Shown here: in pieces, positions 53,054 to 62,607 of the stretch
How positions within the stretch are numbered: the stretch's first letter is position 1
Layout of the letters: each line of letters starts with the position of its first letter
Assembly: GCF_037024155.1 (NCBI RefSeq)
Contig: NZ_JAYKTS010000002.1
Location: 118,373-182,372 of the forward strand
Length of the DNA: 64,000 bases
Source of the DNA: Bacillus sp. 2205SS5-2
GTDB taxonomy: Bacteria; Bacillota; Bacilli; Bacillales; Bacillaceae_K
Reading direction: 5' to 3'
Translations under genes and position numbers: made by a program
Notes under the pieces: generated by a model
What the model saw: the letters and a program-made list of their open reading frames with translations, nothing else
The model's database searches: none
What the model was told of the DNA's origin: nothing

Positions 53054-55318
53054 ATGAAATCTTTCTACCTAATCTATCTCTCATTCACCTTCTTGTTAGG
53101 AGTGTCCCTTCATATACAGCTTCGTTGGGGTCTCTCCTTCCTTTGCCTCTGTTTTGCTTTTTCCTTTCTTAAGAAATTCTCCTATCAAAATTATCTTTTC
53201 ATGTTAATTGTGATTACTTTTAGCTATACCTATAGTGGTTATGTAGATGAAAAGCAAACAACGGTATTTCATGGTGACGAAAAAAAATTTCAAATAACAA
53301 TCACAGAACCCTTTGTCCAACGGGACGAAAAATTAGTTGGAAAAGTAAAGACATTAAATGAAACCATTCTACTTTCACTAACCTTTCCTAATAGCGTTGA
53401 TGCTGAACTAGGTTACTCCCTATTCAATCCTGGAATGACCTGCTCCGTAGGGGGGGAACTCGAAAAAGCTGGGAAAGCTACGAATGAAAATGCGTTCGAC
53501 TATGAACAGTATTTAAAAAACCAAGCTATTCACTGGGTACTGCATACAGATGCACCTATCACATGTGATGAAGGAGAAGGTTCTCTCTGGGTCATGATGC
53601 AAAAGTGGAGACAACAGGCAACAGAAAAAATACAAAATCATTTTGGTCGGTCTGGTCCATTGGCGTTAGCCCTTATACTAGGAGACCGTAACGAGCTCTC
53701 GAGTGAGAGTGAAAATGCCTATCGTCGTTTAGGAGTGATTCATCTCCTAGCGATTTCCGGGCTGCATGTCGGTTTAATAAGTGGTATGTGTTATTATATG
53801 TTACTTCGAATGGGACTAAATCATCGTTTTTGTAAAGTGGCATTACTGATTTTATTACCGGCCTTTGTATTGCTGACCGGTGCATCTCCACCCGTTGTTC
53901 GAGCGTGTCTAATGGTTATGATTTTGAGTATCGCTTCATTAAGTAAGGGGAAGATTCGTGCAGTCGATGCTCTATGCGTCAGTTTCCTTGGAAATATGTT
54001 CTTCGCACCACGAATTATTCTCGATCCTGGTTTTCAATTATCGTACTGTGTTTGTTTTACCTTAATTCTTTCTTCAGCGACGCTTTTGCAGAGGACAAAT
54101 TATGTAGTCGTACTGTTTAAAGTGAGTTTAATTTCCACAGTTGCTTCGTATCCGATATTGTTATTTCATTTTTATGAAATCTCCCTCGTTGGGCTCTTCA
54201 CAAATTTGCTTTATGTTCCTCTTTTTTCTTTCTTGTTGTTGCCCTTATGTTACGCCACATTTCTCCTCCTTTTAATTTTCTTTCCTTTATTTGAGTTATT
54301 TCATTCTTTGTTAGAAGTACTGGTCTTGTATATAGAGAAACTGACCTTTTATCTTAGTTCGTTTCCCTATAGCACCATAATCCTTGGAAAACCTAGCATG
54401 ATTTTAATCATATTGGATATATGTTTCATTTCAATTATTTTCCTTACTTGGGAAAAGGGAAAAATGAAAACAGCGCTTCTTCTTGGCAGTAGTTTAGTAC
54501 TCTTCCATCTTCTCGCACCATATATCTCTCCAAAAGGAGAAGTAGTTTTTTTAGATGTAGGGCAGGGAGATTGTATTTATATTAGGTTGCCTTATAACAG
54601 AGGTCATTATTTAATTGATACGGGCGGTGCAGTATCTTTCACTGGCAAAAAAACCTTTGACATTGGAGAATCTGTAGTGATTCCCTTCCTCAAAAGTAAA
54701 GGGGTGAGAAAACTCGATAAGCTCATTCTAACTCATAGTGATTACGATCACATAGGTGGCAGTGTTGCGGTGTTGAAACAGTTGGAAGTAAGTGAGGTAC
54801 TTATCAGCCCTTCAGCAGTAAAGAAGGATGAGATGAAGGAAATTCTAAAAGTTACAAAACGAAAAAATATTCCGGTCAACGAAGTGAAAGCAGGAGAGAA
54901 CTGGTCGAATCGATCAGGACGATTCAATATTTTATCTCCATTTGATGATGTATATGATGGCAATAATGATTCACTGGTAGTGTATGGAGAATTTGGTGGA
55001 AAATCTTGGCTGTTTACAGGTGATTTAGAAGAGGATGGAGAAAGACAATTTCTTCAAAAGTGGATGGTCAATATTGATGTTTTGAAGGTAGGACATCATG
55101 GTAGCAATTCTTCCTCTACAGCTAAATTTTTAGAAGAACTTTCACCGGAATTTGCAATCATTTCAGCAGGGAGAAACAACAGATTTGGTCATCCCCACAA
55201 AGACGTTTTGAAGCGATTACAGTCACAAAATACAACAGTGTATACGACAGCAAAAAGTGGGGCGATTTCGTATGTGTTTTTTCTGGATCAAGGAACGTTT
55301 TATACTGTCCTTCCATAA
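53054..55318 (+). CDS. comEC: DNA uptake channel ComEC/Rec2
   Basis: A 754-residue polytopic membrane protein forming the channel for single-stranded DNA during transformation. N-terminal membrane segments and an OB-like soluble region are followed by the competence domain (ILGDRNELS, GVIHLLAISGLHVGLISG) and a C-terminal metallo-beta-lactamase-like domain (LDVGQGDCIYIRLP, LTHSDYDHIGG, KVGHHGSNSS), whose metal motif is intact, so it may be the strand-degrading nuclease. ATG 53054 is assumed from length; no good RBS is seen, and the frame is open 20 codons further upstream inside comEB. Confidence 0.93.
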   Translation: MKSFYLIYLSFTFLLGVSLHIQLRWGLSFLCLCFAFSFLKKFSYQNYLFMLIVITFSYTYSGYVDEKQTTVFHGDEKKFQITITEPFVQRDEKLVGKVKTLNETILLSLTFPNSVDAELGYSLFNPGMTCSVGGELEKAGKATNENAFDYEQYLKNQAIHWVLHTDAPITCDEGEGSLWVMMQKWRQQATEKIQNHFGRSGPLALALILGDRNELSSESENAYRRLGVIHLLAISGLHVGLISGMCYYMLLRMGLNHRFCKVALLILLPAFVLLTGASPPVVRACLMVMILSIASLSKGKIRAVDALCVSFLGNMFFAPRIILDPGFQLSYCVCFTLILSSATLLQRTNYVVVLFKVSLISTVASYPILLFHFYEISLVGLFTNLLYVPLFSFLLLPLCYATFLLLLIFFPLFELFHSLLEVLVLYIEKLTFYLSSFPYSTIILGKPSMILIILDICFISIIFLTWEKGKMKTALLLGSSLVLFHLLAPYISPKGEVVFLDVGQGDCIYIRLPYNRGHYLIDTGGAVSFTGKKTFDIGESVVIPFLKSKGVRKLDKLILTHSDYDHIGGSVAVLKQLEVSEVLISPSAVKKDEMKEILKVTKRKNIPVNEVKAGENWSNRSGRFNILSPFDDVYDGNNDSLVVYGEFGGKSWLFTGDLEEDGERQFLQKWMVNIDVLKVGHHGSNSSSTAKFLEELSPEFAIISAGRNNRFGHPHKDVLKRLQSQNTTVYTTAKSGAISYVFFLDQGTFYTVLP

Positions 55319-55338
55319 GATGTGGTATTAATAACGAA

Positions 55339-55373
55339 AAAGGAGCTCGCATCAACACGAACTCCTTTTACCG
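55339..55373. terminator. Terminator between comEC and yqzM
   Basis: AAAAAGGAGCTCG / CGAACTCCTTTT stem with one mismatch. Convergent genes on both sides. Confidence 0.85.
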
Positions 55374-55376
55374 TTA

Positions 55377-55511
55377 TTAAGATCCTAAGTATTGAATAAC
55401 CGTTGCAATTACGAACATGGTGGCAAAGAATCCAAAAGATACTATAAATCCAACACCTGAATCAACAGCGTCGTTACGTTTAGACTGAACATTTTTTTCG
55501 AATTGGTTCAC
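55377..55511 (-). CDS. yqzM: YqzM family small membrane protein
   Basis: A 44-residue protein, MNQFEKNVQSKRNDAVDSG followed by one membrane helix (VGFIVSFGFFATMFVIATVIQ). It is nearly the same as my memory of B. subtilis YqzM, which lies at this very place. Start GTG 55511 after AGGAGGGG; the longer frame upstream is not supported. Function unknown; the conservation of such a short protein is striking. Confidence 0.9.
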   Translation of the reverse strand: MNQFEKNVQSKRNDAVDSGVGFIVSFGFFATMFVIATVIQYLGS

Positions 55512-55629
55512 GAGTACCCCTCCTATTTCTATTTTAGTATAGAGGATTGTTAAAAAAAAATCTATACTTCCATTCATATTTTCCTTTACTAGAAAGAGTT
55601 TACACCTATAGTTTAACAAACGGGGGTTA

Positions 55630-55732
55630 AAATAACCTTACCAAAGGAGATACCGCCAAGAATTAAGAGTCCTAGGTCTTTTTTCTTGGCGTTTATATAG
55701 ATCTAGGAGCGGGTCCTTTTTTGATAAGGTTT
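55630..55732. ncRNA. Candidate structured RNA between yqzM and holA
   Basis: Nested complementary segments: AACCTTA/TAAGGTT (55634-55640, 55725-55731), AAAGGA/TCCTTT (55643-55648, 55714-55719), CGCCAAGAA/TTCTTGGCG (55654-55662, 55683-55691), plus TCCTAG in the hairpin loop (55670-55675) complementary to CTAGGA downstream (55703-55708), which would make a pseudoknot. CCGC/GCGG (55653-55656, 55709-55712) is an alternative pairing. Strand and function are unknown. I do not recognise the family. Confidence 0.45.
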
Positions 55733-55811
55733 CCGCTCTTTCCTCTTGCATATTTAACTAAGCTTCCTTACGATAAGAATGTAAGAATTAAACACATTGG
55801 AGCGGTTAATA

Positions 55812-56831
55812 GTGGTATCAAAATTATGGAACGAATTCGAAAAAGGTAATTTTTCCTCTCTCTACTTACTCTATGGTACAGAGAGCTTTCTCATTAATGA
55901 AACGAAGCAAAAGTTGACCATGCACGCGCTATCTCCTGAAGAAATGGATTTTAATTTTGCATCATTTGATTTACAAGAAGTTCCAATTGAAGTGGCGTTA
56001 GAAGATGCAGAGACCTTTCCATTTATGGGTGAGAGAAGAGTGGTTCTATTACATAACCCTGTTTTTTTAACAGCAGAAAAAACAAAAGAAAAAATAGAAC
56101 ATAATCTGGATAAACTCCAGCAATATCTTGGCTCGCCAGCACCTTATTCCATTTTGGTGTTTGTTGCACCTTATGAAAAATTGGACGAACGAAAAAAAAT
56201 TACCAAAGCCTTGAAAAATTCTGCAACTGTCCTTGAAGCAAAAAAATTAAGCGAATATGAAATAAAAACGTGGATACGTGAGCGTTCTGCACTAAGTGGT
56301 GTACAAATTGATGAAGACGCTGTAGTAACTTTGCTGACTTTGTCAGGAACAAACTTAATGATGTTGACGAGCGAAATTGACAAATTAGCTTTATTTGCAT
56401 ATGAAACGAAACGAATCACAGCAGAAATGGTCGACCAACTAGTCGCAAGATCTTTAGAACAAAATGTTTTTTCTCTTGTAGAAAAAGTAATCCACAATCA
56501 AACACAGGAAGCTCTTCGAATATATTACGATTTATTGAAGCAAAACGAAGAGCCTATTAAAATTTTAGCGATTTTAGCAGGTCAATTTCGATTGATTTAT
56601 CAAGTAAAGGAGCTATCTAGGAAAGGATATGGGCAACAAAAGATAGCCACTTTTCTGAGGGTACACCCCTTTCGCGTCAAGTTAGCAGCAGGACAAGCAA
56701 AGTCTTTTTCTGATGAACAATTGAGCAAAATAATGCTACTACTTTCAGAAGGTGATTTTGATATGAAAACAGGAAGACGAAGCAAAGAGTTGATTGTAGA
56801 GCTTTTTTTATTAAAGATTCATGGAGAATAA
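55812..56831 (+). CDS. holA: DNA polymerase III delta subunit
   Basis: A 339-residue clamp-loader subunit (YqeN) that opens the beta clamp. The N-terminal SSLYLLYGTESFLINETK and the ETFPFMGERRVVLLH region are typical, followed by the linker and the C-terminal oligomerisation domain (FSLVEKVIHNQ..., LRVHPFRVKLAAGQA). The GTG at 55812 is chosen (MVSKLWNEFEKGNF) 9 bases after GGAG; a TTG at 55797 overlaps that RBS. It is single, with rpsT convergent downstream. Confidence 0.94.
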   Translation: MVSKLWNEFEKGNFSSLYLLYGTESFLINETKQKLTMHALSPEEMDFNFASFDLQEVPIEVALEDAETFPFMGERRVVLLHNPVFLTAEKTKEKIEHNLDKLQQYLGSPAPYSILVFVAPYEKLDERKKITKALKNSATVLEAKKLSEYEIKTWIRERSALSGVQIDEDAVVTLLTLSGTNLMMLTSEIDKLALFAYETKRITAEMVDQLVARSLEQNVFSLVEKVIHNQTQEALRIYYDLLKQNEEPIKILAILAGQFRLIYQVKELSRKGYGQQKIATFLRVHPFRVKLAAGQAKSFSDEQLSKIMLLLSEGDFDMKTGRRSKELIVELFLLKIHGE

Positions 56832-57018
56832 TTATGAGAAGGTCGAAAATATTAAGGCTTTATGGCAAAAGAGTAACACCGGTTAATGATTTGACTTCAT
56901 GCTCTTTTCCCACCGAGAAATTTTTTCTAGACTTAAAGTAGGAAATCACAAAAAAACCTTTTTTGTTTGTTTCTTCTTTTGTGTCAAGAGCAACAAAATT
57001 CATGAAAAGTGCAAATAA

Positions 57019-57050
57019 AAAAACGATCTCAAGAGATCGTTTTTTTTTTA
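57019..57050. terminator. Terminator between holA and rpsT
   Basis: AAAAACGATCTC / GAGATCGTTTTT perfect stem with AA loop and T run; serves rpsT on the minus strand and possibly holA. Confidence 0.9.
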
Positions 57051-57305
57051 TTAAGCGTTCACTTTTTTCATTAAGCGAGCTTTTGTACGGTTAGCAGTAT
57101 TCTTGTGAATAAGGCCTTTTTGAGCAGCTTTATCTAATTGCTTCACTGCACTTTTAAGGTATTCAGCTGAATTACTGTCGTTATTCACAACTGCAGCTTC
57201 AAATTTCTTAACTGCTGTACGCATAGAAGACTTAACCATAACGTTTTGCGCTTGACGAACTTCATTAGTTTTTACGCGTTTGATGGCAGATTTAATATTT
57301 GGCAT
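57051..57305 (-). CDS. rpsT: 30S ribosomal protein S20
   Basis: An 84-residue basic protein that binds 16S rRNA early in small-subunit assembly. The start [16 protein letters not shown] and the C-terminal [19 protein letters not shown] are diagnostic. ATG 57305 behind AGGAGGTG; three earlier in-frame codons overlap the RBS. It is alone on its strand, facing holA, the common Bacillus arrangement. Confidence 0.97.
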   Translation of the reverse strand: MPNIKSAIKRVKTNEVRQAQNVMVKSSMRTAVKKFEAAVVNNDSNSAEYLKSAVKQLDKAAQKGLIHKNTANRTKARLMKKVNA

Positions 57306-57441
57306 TCCTGTCACCTCCTAAATAGCGATCGAGATTCTATTTTACTCGATAATTACATTTTTCATTTTAAATGAGAACAAATGATATTTTACCAAACGAT
57401 AGAGCGGATTGCAATACTCTTCCTTCAGAAACCGTTGAATA

Positions 57442-57472
57442 TGAATGAAGAAAATTTTCACAGGGCAAACTA
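57442..57472 (+). promoter_or_regulatory. Candidate forespore (sigma-G/F) promoter of gpr
   Basis: TGAATG (57442-57447), 18 bases, CAAACTA (57466-57472), one mismatch from the CATNHTA -10. gpr is a forespore gene in B. subtilis, so this element about 40 bases before the start codon is plausible. Confidence 0.4.
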
Positions 57473-57512
57473 TCTTAAGCTTGAACTATCTTTTTTGGAG
57501 GTGAAATCCTTT

Positions 57513-58637
57513 ATGGGTCATGAGCCATTAGATTTGTCGAACTACTCCGTAAGAACCGATTTAGCGGTTGAAGCGAGAGAGATAGCCTTAGAGGGTCAAG
57601 AGAAAGAAGGAGTGGAAACTAATCGTACCACTTTAGACGGCGTCATTATAAAAGAACGTGAAATCAATGGGGTTAAAGTTTCAAATGTCACAATTACTCC
57701 TGAAGGTGAGAAGGTAATTGGCAAAAAAACAGGCCAATATTTAACAATTGAAGCTGTTGGGATTCGTGAAGAAAACTCTGATCTTCAACAACAAGTTGAG
57801 GAAATATTTGCTAAAGAGTTCAGTGGATTTCTACAAAACAAAGGAATTGCAAAAGAAGCCAGCGCTTTAATCGTGGGGTTAGGAAACTGGAATGTTACCC
57901 CAGATGCATTAGGACCGATTGTCTGTGAAAACGTGATTGTTACAAGGCATTTATTTGCCCTTCAGCCTGAAAGTGTTGAAAAAGGGTATCGTCCGACTAG
58001 TGCAGTGGCTCCAGGAGTGATGGGGATTACTGGGATTGAAACAAGTGATATTATTTACGGTATCGTTGAAAAATCAAAACCAGATTTTATTATTGCGGTG
58101 GACGCACTAGCTGCGCGAAATGTAGAAAGAGTCAACGCCTCTATTCAAATATCTGATACAGGTATTCATCCAGGCTCAGGAGTCGGAAATAAGCGCAAAG
58201 AACTTAGTGAGGAGACGCTGGGCATACCGGTTATTGCCGTAGGGGTTCCGACCGTCGTAGATGCCGTGACGATTGCCAGTGATACCGTCGACTATCTACT
58301 AAAACATTTTGGAAGAGAAATGAGAGAAGGAGGTAAGCCTTCGCGTTCTCTCGTTCCTGCAGGGATGACCTTCGGAGAGAAGAAAACATTCACTGAGGAA
58401 GATCTACCACCTGAAGAGCAGCGAAAAACATTTTTAGGAATGATTGGAACATTAGAAGAGGAAGAAAAAAGAAAGCTGATTCATGAAGTGCTTGCCCCTA
58501 TAGGACATAATTTAATGGTCACCCCGAAAGAGGTTGATGTGTTTATTGAGGACATGGCCAATTTAATTGCCAATGGTCTAAACTCAGCTTTACATGAAGC
58601 GGTGAATCAGCAGAATGTAGGATTTAAAACTAGGTAA
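57513..58637 (+). CDS. gpr: Germination protease (GPR)
   Basis: A 374-residue aspartate-type peptidase of family A25 that degrades small acid-soluble spore proteins when spores germinate; B. subtilis GPR is 368 residues. The start [21 protein letters not shown] fits the family, where the first residues are a propeptide removed in two steps before the RTDLAVE region. [18 protein letters not shown] and [16 protein letters not shown] carry conserved acidic residues. ATG 57513 is 10 bases after TTGGAGGTG; a 44-codon upstream extension has no RBS. Confidence 0.95.
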   Translation: MGHEPLDLSNYSVRTDLAVEAREIALEGQEKEGVETNRTTLDGVIIKEREINGVKVSNVTITPEGEKVIGKKTGQYLTIEAVGIREENSDLQQQVEEIFAKEFSGFLQNKGIAKEASALIVGLGNWNVTPDALGPIVCENVIVTRHLFALQPESVEKGYRPTSAVAPGVMGITGIETSDIIYGIVEKSKPDFIIAVDALAARNVERVNASIQISDTGIHPGSGVGNKRKELSEETLGIPVIAVGVPTVVDAVTIASDTVDYLLKHFGREMREGGKPSRSLVPAGMTFGEKKTFTEEDLPPEEQRKTFLGMIGTLEEEEKRKLIHEVLAPIGHNLMVTPKEVDVFIEDMANLIANGLNSALHEAVNQQNVGFKTR

Positions 58638-58722
58638 ACCATGGTCTGATTTGGGATCTTTAGTTCTACTATCTCTAGTAACATCATAGTCTCTAATAGA
58701 GTTTATTAGAGAGGGTGGAAGC

Positions 58723-59889
58723 ATGAAATCGTTAAAGTCGTCCCATACCATCGTAGCCATTAATATCACTACTATTGCAAAAGGCATTTTTGTTTTTCTT
58801 TGCTCACTTCTTTCTATTTTTGTGATTTCAGGCTTCCTGACTACGCTAAAGCCTGAATATCGAATAAAATCAGATTCTGTTCATAGAGCAGCCGAGCATA
58901 TCTCAGGTGAGAGTTTATTTAGTCTATTCACTTTAGAAAATCATATGTTTCAAAGTGGAAATTCTGGCGACAGTGTTTGGCCAACTACATCTGAATTGCT
59001 ACTGTCAATGACGACAAATATTCGTTTTGAAGACCCGAGAAGTTACTTAGGTAGAGAGCTTCCTGGATTTTCAATATTTGATGGAAATATCGTGGTTGCA
59101 GGAGAAGGAACGAATTACACGAATCTGCCTATTGAGTCACTCCCTCCAATGGATACATTTGAAAAGGAAGCAGAGCTGCAAAATACAGAGGGGGTTTCTC
59201 CTGATAATCCACCCCCTTATACGGGAAGTGGAGAAGAGAAAGTCTATATCTATTTTACTCATACAAGAGAATCTTTTTTACCGTATTTAAAAGGAATAAC
59301 GGATCCCGATTCTGCTCATCATTCCCAAATAAATGTTACGAAAATTGGAGATAAACTCGAAACTGAACTGGAAGGCTTAGGGATAGGAACTATCACAGAT
59401 AAGAGTGACATCGTTGCTCGCTTGAATCAAAAGGGAATTGAATATTTTAACGCGTATGAAGAATCAAGACAGGTTGTCCAAGCTTCCGTCACAGAACATA
59501 GGGATTTACTCTATCTAATAGATATTCACCGTGATGCTCAAAGAAAAGGGGTTACAACCACAACCATAGGTGGACAACCCTTTGCTAAATTAGCCTTTGT
59601 TGTTGGGGCAGAGCATCCGAATTATGAAGAGAATCTAAAGGTTGCGACGGCGTTACACAATCTGTTAGAAAAACACTATCCAGGATTATCGCGCGGAATC
59701 ATTGAAAAGAAAGGTGCAGGAACTAACGGGAAATTTAATCAAGATTTATCTGAAAAAGCAATGCTGATTGAATTTGGTGGAGTGGATAATACGTTTGAAG
59801 AATTAAATCGTTCTGCAGAAGCTTTTGCAAAAAGCTTTGCTGAATATTACTGGCAGGCGGAAAAAGTATCTGCACCTTCTAGCGAGTAA
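58723..59889 (+). CDS. spoIIP: Stage II sporulation protein P
   Basis: A 388-residue membrane-anchored amidase and endopeptidase that works with SpoIID and SpoIIM in engulfment. An N-terminal membrane helix (GIFVFLCSLLSIFVISGFL) precedes a low-complexity stretch and the catalytic domain; zinc-binding positions fit HTRESF, DIHRDAQRKG and the E of IEFGGVDNT. GAGAGGGTGG precedes the ATG. gpr-spoIIP-yqxA is the conserved Bacillus order. Confidence 0.95.
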   Translation: MKSLKSSHTIVAINITTIAKGIFVFLCSLLSIFVISGFLTTLKPEYRIKSDSVHRAAEHISGESLFSLFTLENHMFQSGNSGDSVWPTTSELLLSMTTNIRFEDPRSYLGRELPGFSIFDGNIVVAGEGTNYTNLPIESLPPMDTFEKEAELQNTEGVSPDNPPPYTGSGEEKVYIYFTHTRESFLPYLKGITDPDSAHHSQINVTKIGDKLETELEGLGIGTITDKSDIVARLNQKGIEYFNAYEESRQVVQASVTEHRDLLYLIDIHRDAQRKGVTTTTIGGQPFAKLAFVVGAEHPNYEENLKVATALHNLLEKHYPGLSRGIIEKKGAGTNGKFNQDLSEKAMLIEFGGVDNTFEELNRSAEAFAKSFAEYYWQAEKVSAPSSE

Positions 59890-59930
59890 TTAGACCATTA
59901 CAAGGGACGACTGATCCTGAAAAGGGTGTG

Positions 59931-60239
59931 ATGAAAGTGACAACATTTTTTGGGAAATGCCTTCTGCTCCTTTTGACCCTGTTTCTCGGTGTACTAATTG
60001 GGATGCAAACAGCTTCTACTGGGATGACTGATATGAAGGGGGAAGTAGCAGTTGATCCACTAAGCCAGCTTTCACAACAGGAAGAATTCTCCTATTCCAA
60101 TGAAACAATTGCTGAAAAACAAGAGAAGCTACAGCGTATGAAATCGTATAATATTTTTTCTTCTGTAGGAAAAGTATTGGCAAACACGGTATCAAGTGTG
60201 GTTGAAGGTTTGATTCATTTCTTCTCATCGTTTCTGTAG
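59931..60239 (+). CDS. yqxA: YqxA family protein (DUF3679)
   Basis: A 102-residue protein with an N-terminal membrane anchor (FFGKCLLLLLTLFLGVLIGM) and a short outward domain containing EKQEKLQRMKSYNIFSSVG. It lies between spoIIP and lepA as yqxA does in B. subtilis and belongs to DUF3679. The start could be GTG 59928, ATG 59931 or GTG 59937; the ATG is reported, after AAAGGG. Function unknown, probably linked to sporulation by co-transcription with spoIIP. Confidence 0.82.
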   Translation: MKVTTFFGKCLLLLLTLFLGVLIGMQTASTGMTDMKGEVAVDPLSQLSQQEEFSYSNETIAEKQEKLQRMKSYNIFSSVGKVLANTVSSVVEGLIHFFSSFL

Positions 60240-60248
60240 CTATAAGTC

Positions 60249-60288
60249 ATCCCGTTTGTCAGGTTGGGCAACGGGATATTTGTTTTTA
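60249..60288 (+). terminator. Terminator after yqxA
   Basis: ATCCCGTT / AACGGGAT perfect stem, 13-base loop, then ATTTGTTTTT. Confidence 0.85.
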
Positions 60289-60403
60289 CCGATTTTCGTA
60301 TGGAGATGTTGGCTTAATTTGGGGAATAATGTGTTAACACGATCTACTTTTACTTAAATTTACTGGATGAAGGTCATGAGGGTGCTAGTTGCCTTTTGGT
60401 GAT

Positions 60404-60513
60404 CAGCTGCAGTGGCTTGAGACTCGGGCATTTGTCAGCCCACTACGTGAAGCAGGCTTCACTACGTGTTCTGCCAGATGCCTGCCGTCTCAGGGCAGCC
60501 TCTTTCGCTTTTA
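60404..60513 (+). repeat. A1 hairpin repeat upstream of lepA
   Basis: A1 unit with a changed stem: TTGAGAC/GTCTCAG replaces TAGGGAC/GTCCCTG, so both arms changed together. GTGAAGC/GCTTCAC tip and GCAGTGGC start are kept; the end reads GCAGCCTCTTTCGCTTTT. The -35 of the lepA promoter begins 2 bases after it. Confidence 0.85.
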
Positions 60514-60514
60514 G

Positions 60515-60543
60515 TTGTATCTTGTGTTTTGTGCTGATATAAT
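60515..60543 (+). promoter_or_regulatory. Sigma-A promoter of lepA
   Basis: TTGTAT (60515-60520), 17 bases, TATAAT (60538-60543), 43 bases before the lepA start codon and abutting the A1 repeat. Confidence 0.65.
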
Positions 60544-60585
60544 TCAAAATAGTGTACATGTGTCGATTAACAGGAGTGAACTGAA

Positions 60586-62418
60586 ATGAACCGTGAAGAA
60601 AACTTAAAAAGACAGAAGAATATTAGAAATTTCTCAATTATTGCCCATATCGATCATGGGAAATCTACGTTAGCAGATCGAATCTTAGAAAAAACAAATG
60701 CTCTTACGTCTCGTGAAATGAAAGCACAATTACTAGATTCCATGGATCTTGAACGTGAAAGAGGAATTACGATTAAGTTAAACGCTGTTCAATTAACGTA
60801 CAAAGCAAAGGATGGGGAAGATTATACTTTCCACTTAATTGATACCCCTGGTCATGTGGATTTTACATATGAAGTGTCTCGTAGCTTAGCAGCATGCGAA
60901 GGAGCCATTCTTGTCGTAGATGCTGCTCAAGGAATTGAAGCGCAAACGTTAGCGAATGTTTATTTAGCTCTTGATAATAACTTAGAAATTTTACCGGTAA
61001 TAAATAAAATCGACCTTCCGGCAGCAGACCCAGAGCGTGTGCGTCAAGAAGTGGAAGATGTCATTGGCCTAGATGCTTCAGAAGCTGTACTAGCTTCTGC
61101 AAAAGCTGGTATAGGGATTGAAGATATTCTAGAACAAATTGTAGAGAAAGTTCCTGCACCTCAAGGAGATCCATCTGCTCCTTTTAAAGCCTTGATTTTT
61201 GACTCGCTATACGATGCGTATCGCGGCGTTGTTGCTTATATTCGTGTTGTAGAAGGCACGGTGAAAAAAGGCGATAAAATCAAAATGATGGCAACTGGAA
61301 AAGAATTTGAAGTGAATGAAATAGGCGTATTTACCCCAAAAGCCACTCCAAGAGACGAGTTAACAGTGGGCGATGTTGGATTCCTGACAGCGGCGATTAA
61401 AAACGTAGGTGACACTCGAGTGGGGGATACAATTACCAGTGTGGAAAACCCTGCCCAAGAAGCTTTACCAGGGTATCGTCGTTTAAATCCTATGGTCTAT
61501 TGCGGGATGTATCCGATTGATTCGGCAAAATACATTGATCTCCGTGAAGCTCTCGAAAAGCTTGAATTGAATGATTCTGCGCTTCAATTTGAACCAGAAA
61601 CATCACAAGCATTAGGGTTTGGCTTCCGTTGTGGTTTCTTAGGACTGCTACATATGGAAATCATTCAAGAGCGAATTGAACGTGAATTTAAAATTGATTT
61701 AATTACGACTGCTCCAAGTGTTATCTATGATGTTTATTTAACATCCGATGAAATCTTAAAAGTAGATAACCCTTCAGCAATGCCGGACCCTCAAAAAGTT
61801 GCTAAAATCGAAGAACCTTACGTAAAAGCAACGATTATGGTCCCGAATGATTATGTCGGTGCAGTCATGGAATTATGTCAAAAAAAACGCGGAATATTTG
61901 TTGATATGCAATACTTAGATGAAACTCGCGTGAGTATTGTTTATGAAATTCCACTCTCGGAGATTGTTTATGACTTTTTTGATCAATTGAAATCTAGTAC
62001 AAAAGGATATGCTTCTTTTGACTATGAATTGATTGGGTATAAAGAATCCAATCTAGTGAAAATGGATATTTTATTGAACGCAGAACAGGTAGATGCGTTA
62101 AGCTTTATCGTTCATAGGGATTTTGCTTATGAGCGAGGAAAAGGTATTGTTGATAAGCTTAGAGAATTAATTCCACGTCAACAGTTTGAAGTACCAATCC
62201 AAGCGGCAGTTGGAAATAAAATTGTGGCACGATCCACAATCAAGGCTATGAGAAAAAATGTGTTAGCTAAATGTTATGGTGGAGACATTTCTCGTAAACG
62301 AAAACTTCTTGATAAACAAAAAGAGGGGAAAAAACGGATGAAGCAAGTAGGTTCTGTTGAAGTCCCCCAAGAAGCGTTTATGGCTGTCCTAAATTTAGAT
62401 GACAATTCAAATAAGTAG
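60586..62418 (+). CDS. lepA: Translation elongation factor 4 (LepA)
   Basis: A 610-residue ribosome-binding GTPase (EF4) implicated in back-translocation and initiation. G motifs: [14 protein letters not shown], the RERGITIK switch, DTPGHVDF and [13 protein letters not shown]-like domains II, III and V follow, and the LepA-specific C-terminal domain ends [19 protein letters not shown] precedes the ATG. Its own sigma-A promoter lies just upstream. Confidence 0.97.
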   Translation: MNREENLKRQKNIRNFSIIAHIDHGKSTLADRILEKTNALTSREMKAQLLDSMDLERERGITIKLNAVQLTYKAKDGEDYTFHLIDTPGHVDFTYEVSRSLAACEGAILVVDAAQGIEAQTLANVYLALDNNLEILPVINKIDLPAADPERVRQEVEDVIGLDASEAVLASAKAGIGIEDILEQIVEKVPAPQGDPSAPFKALIFDSLYDAYRGVVAYIRVVEGTVKKGDKIKMMATGKEFEVNEIGVFTPKATPRDELTVGDVGFLTAAIKNVGDTRVGDTITSVENPAQEALPGYRRLNPMVYCGMYPIDSAKYIDLREALEKLELNDSALQFEPETSQALGFGFRCGFLGLLHMEIIQERIEREFKIDLITTAPSVIYDVYLTSDEILKVDNPSAMPDPQKVAKIEEPYVKATIMVPNDYVGAVMELCQKKRGIFVDMQYLDETRVSIVYEIPLSEIVYDFFDQLKSSTKGYASFDYELIGYKESNLVKMDILLNAEQVDALSFIVHRDFAYERGKGIVDKLRELIPRQQFEVPIQAAVGNKIVARSTIKAMRKNVLAKCYGGDISRKRKLLDKQKEGKKRMKQVGSVEVPQEAFMAVLNLDDNSNK

Positions 62419-62524
62419 CCTTGCTACTAGAGTTAGTGTATCTTGATGAAATAAACGAAAAAAATTATGACCGTTTGTTTCTAACTAGCAGAAGCAAGCC
62501 TGAATTGAAAGAACCAACCAATAA

Positions 62525-62568
62525 GAAAAAATGGAGGGGGAGAGCAAAAGCTTGTACCCCTTTTTTCT
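62525..62568 (+). terminator. Possible terminator between lepA and hemW
   Basis: AAAAAATGGAGGGG / CCCCTTTTTT outer pairing with a small GC-AAAA-GC inner stem, then T6. The frame across it (62421-62645) has no RBS and is not called as a gene. Confidence 0.5.
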
Positions 62569-62607
62569 ATGCAACACAATTAATATATTCAAGAGAGAGG
62601 GAAGAGA

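Noticed and set aside
57381..57512. Longer N-terminus of gpr
   Set aside because: 44 extra codons without an RBS; the ATG at 57513 follows TTGGAGGTG and matches the known GPR start.
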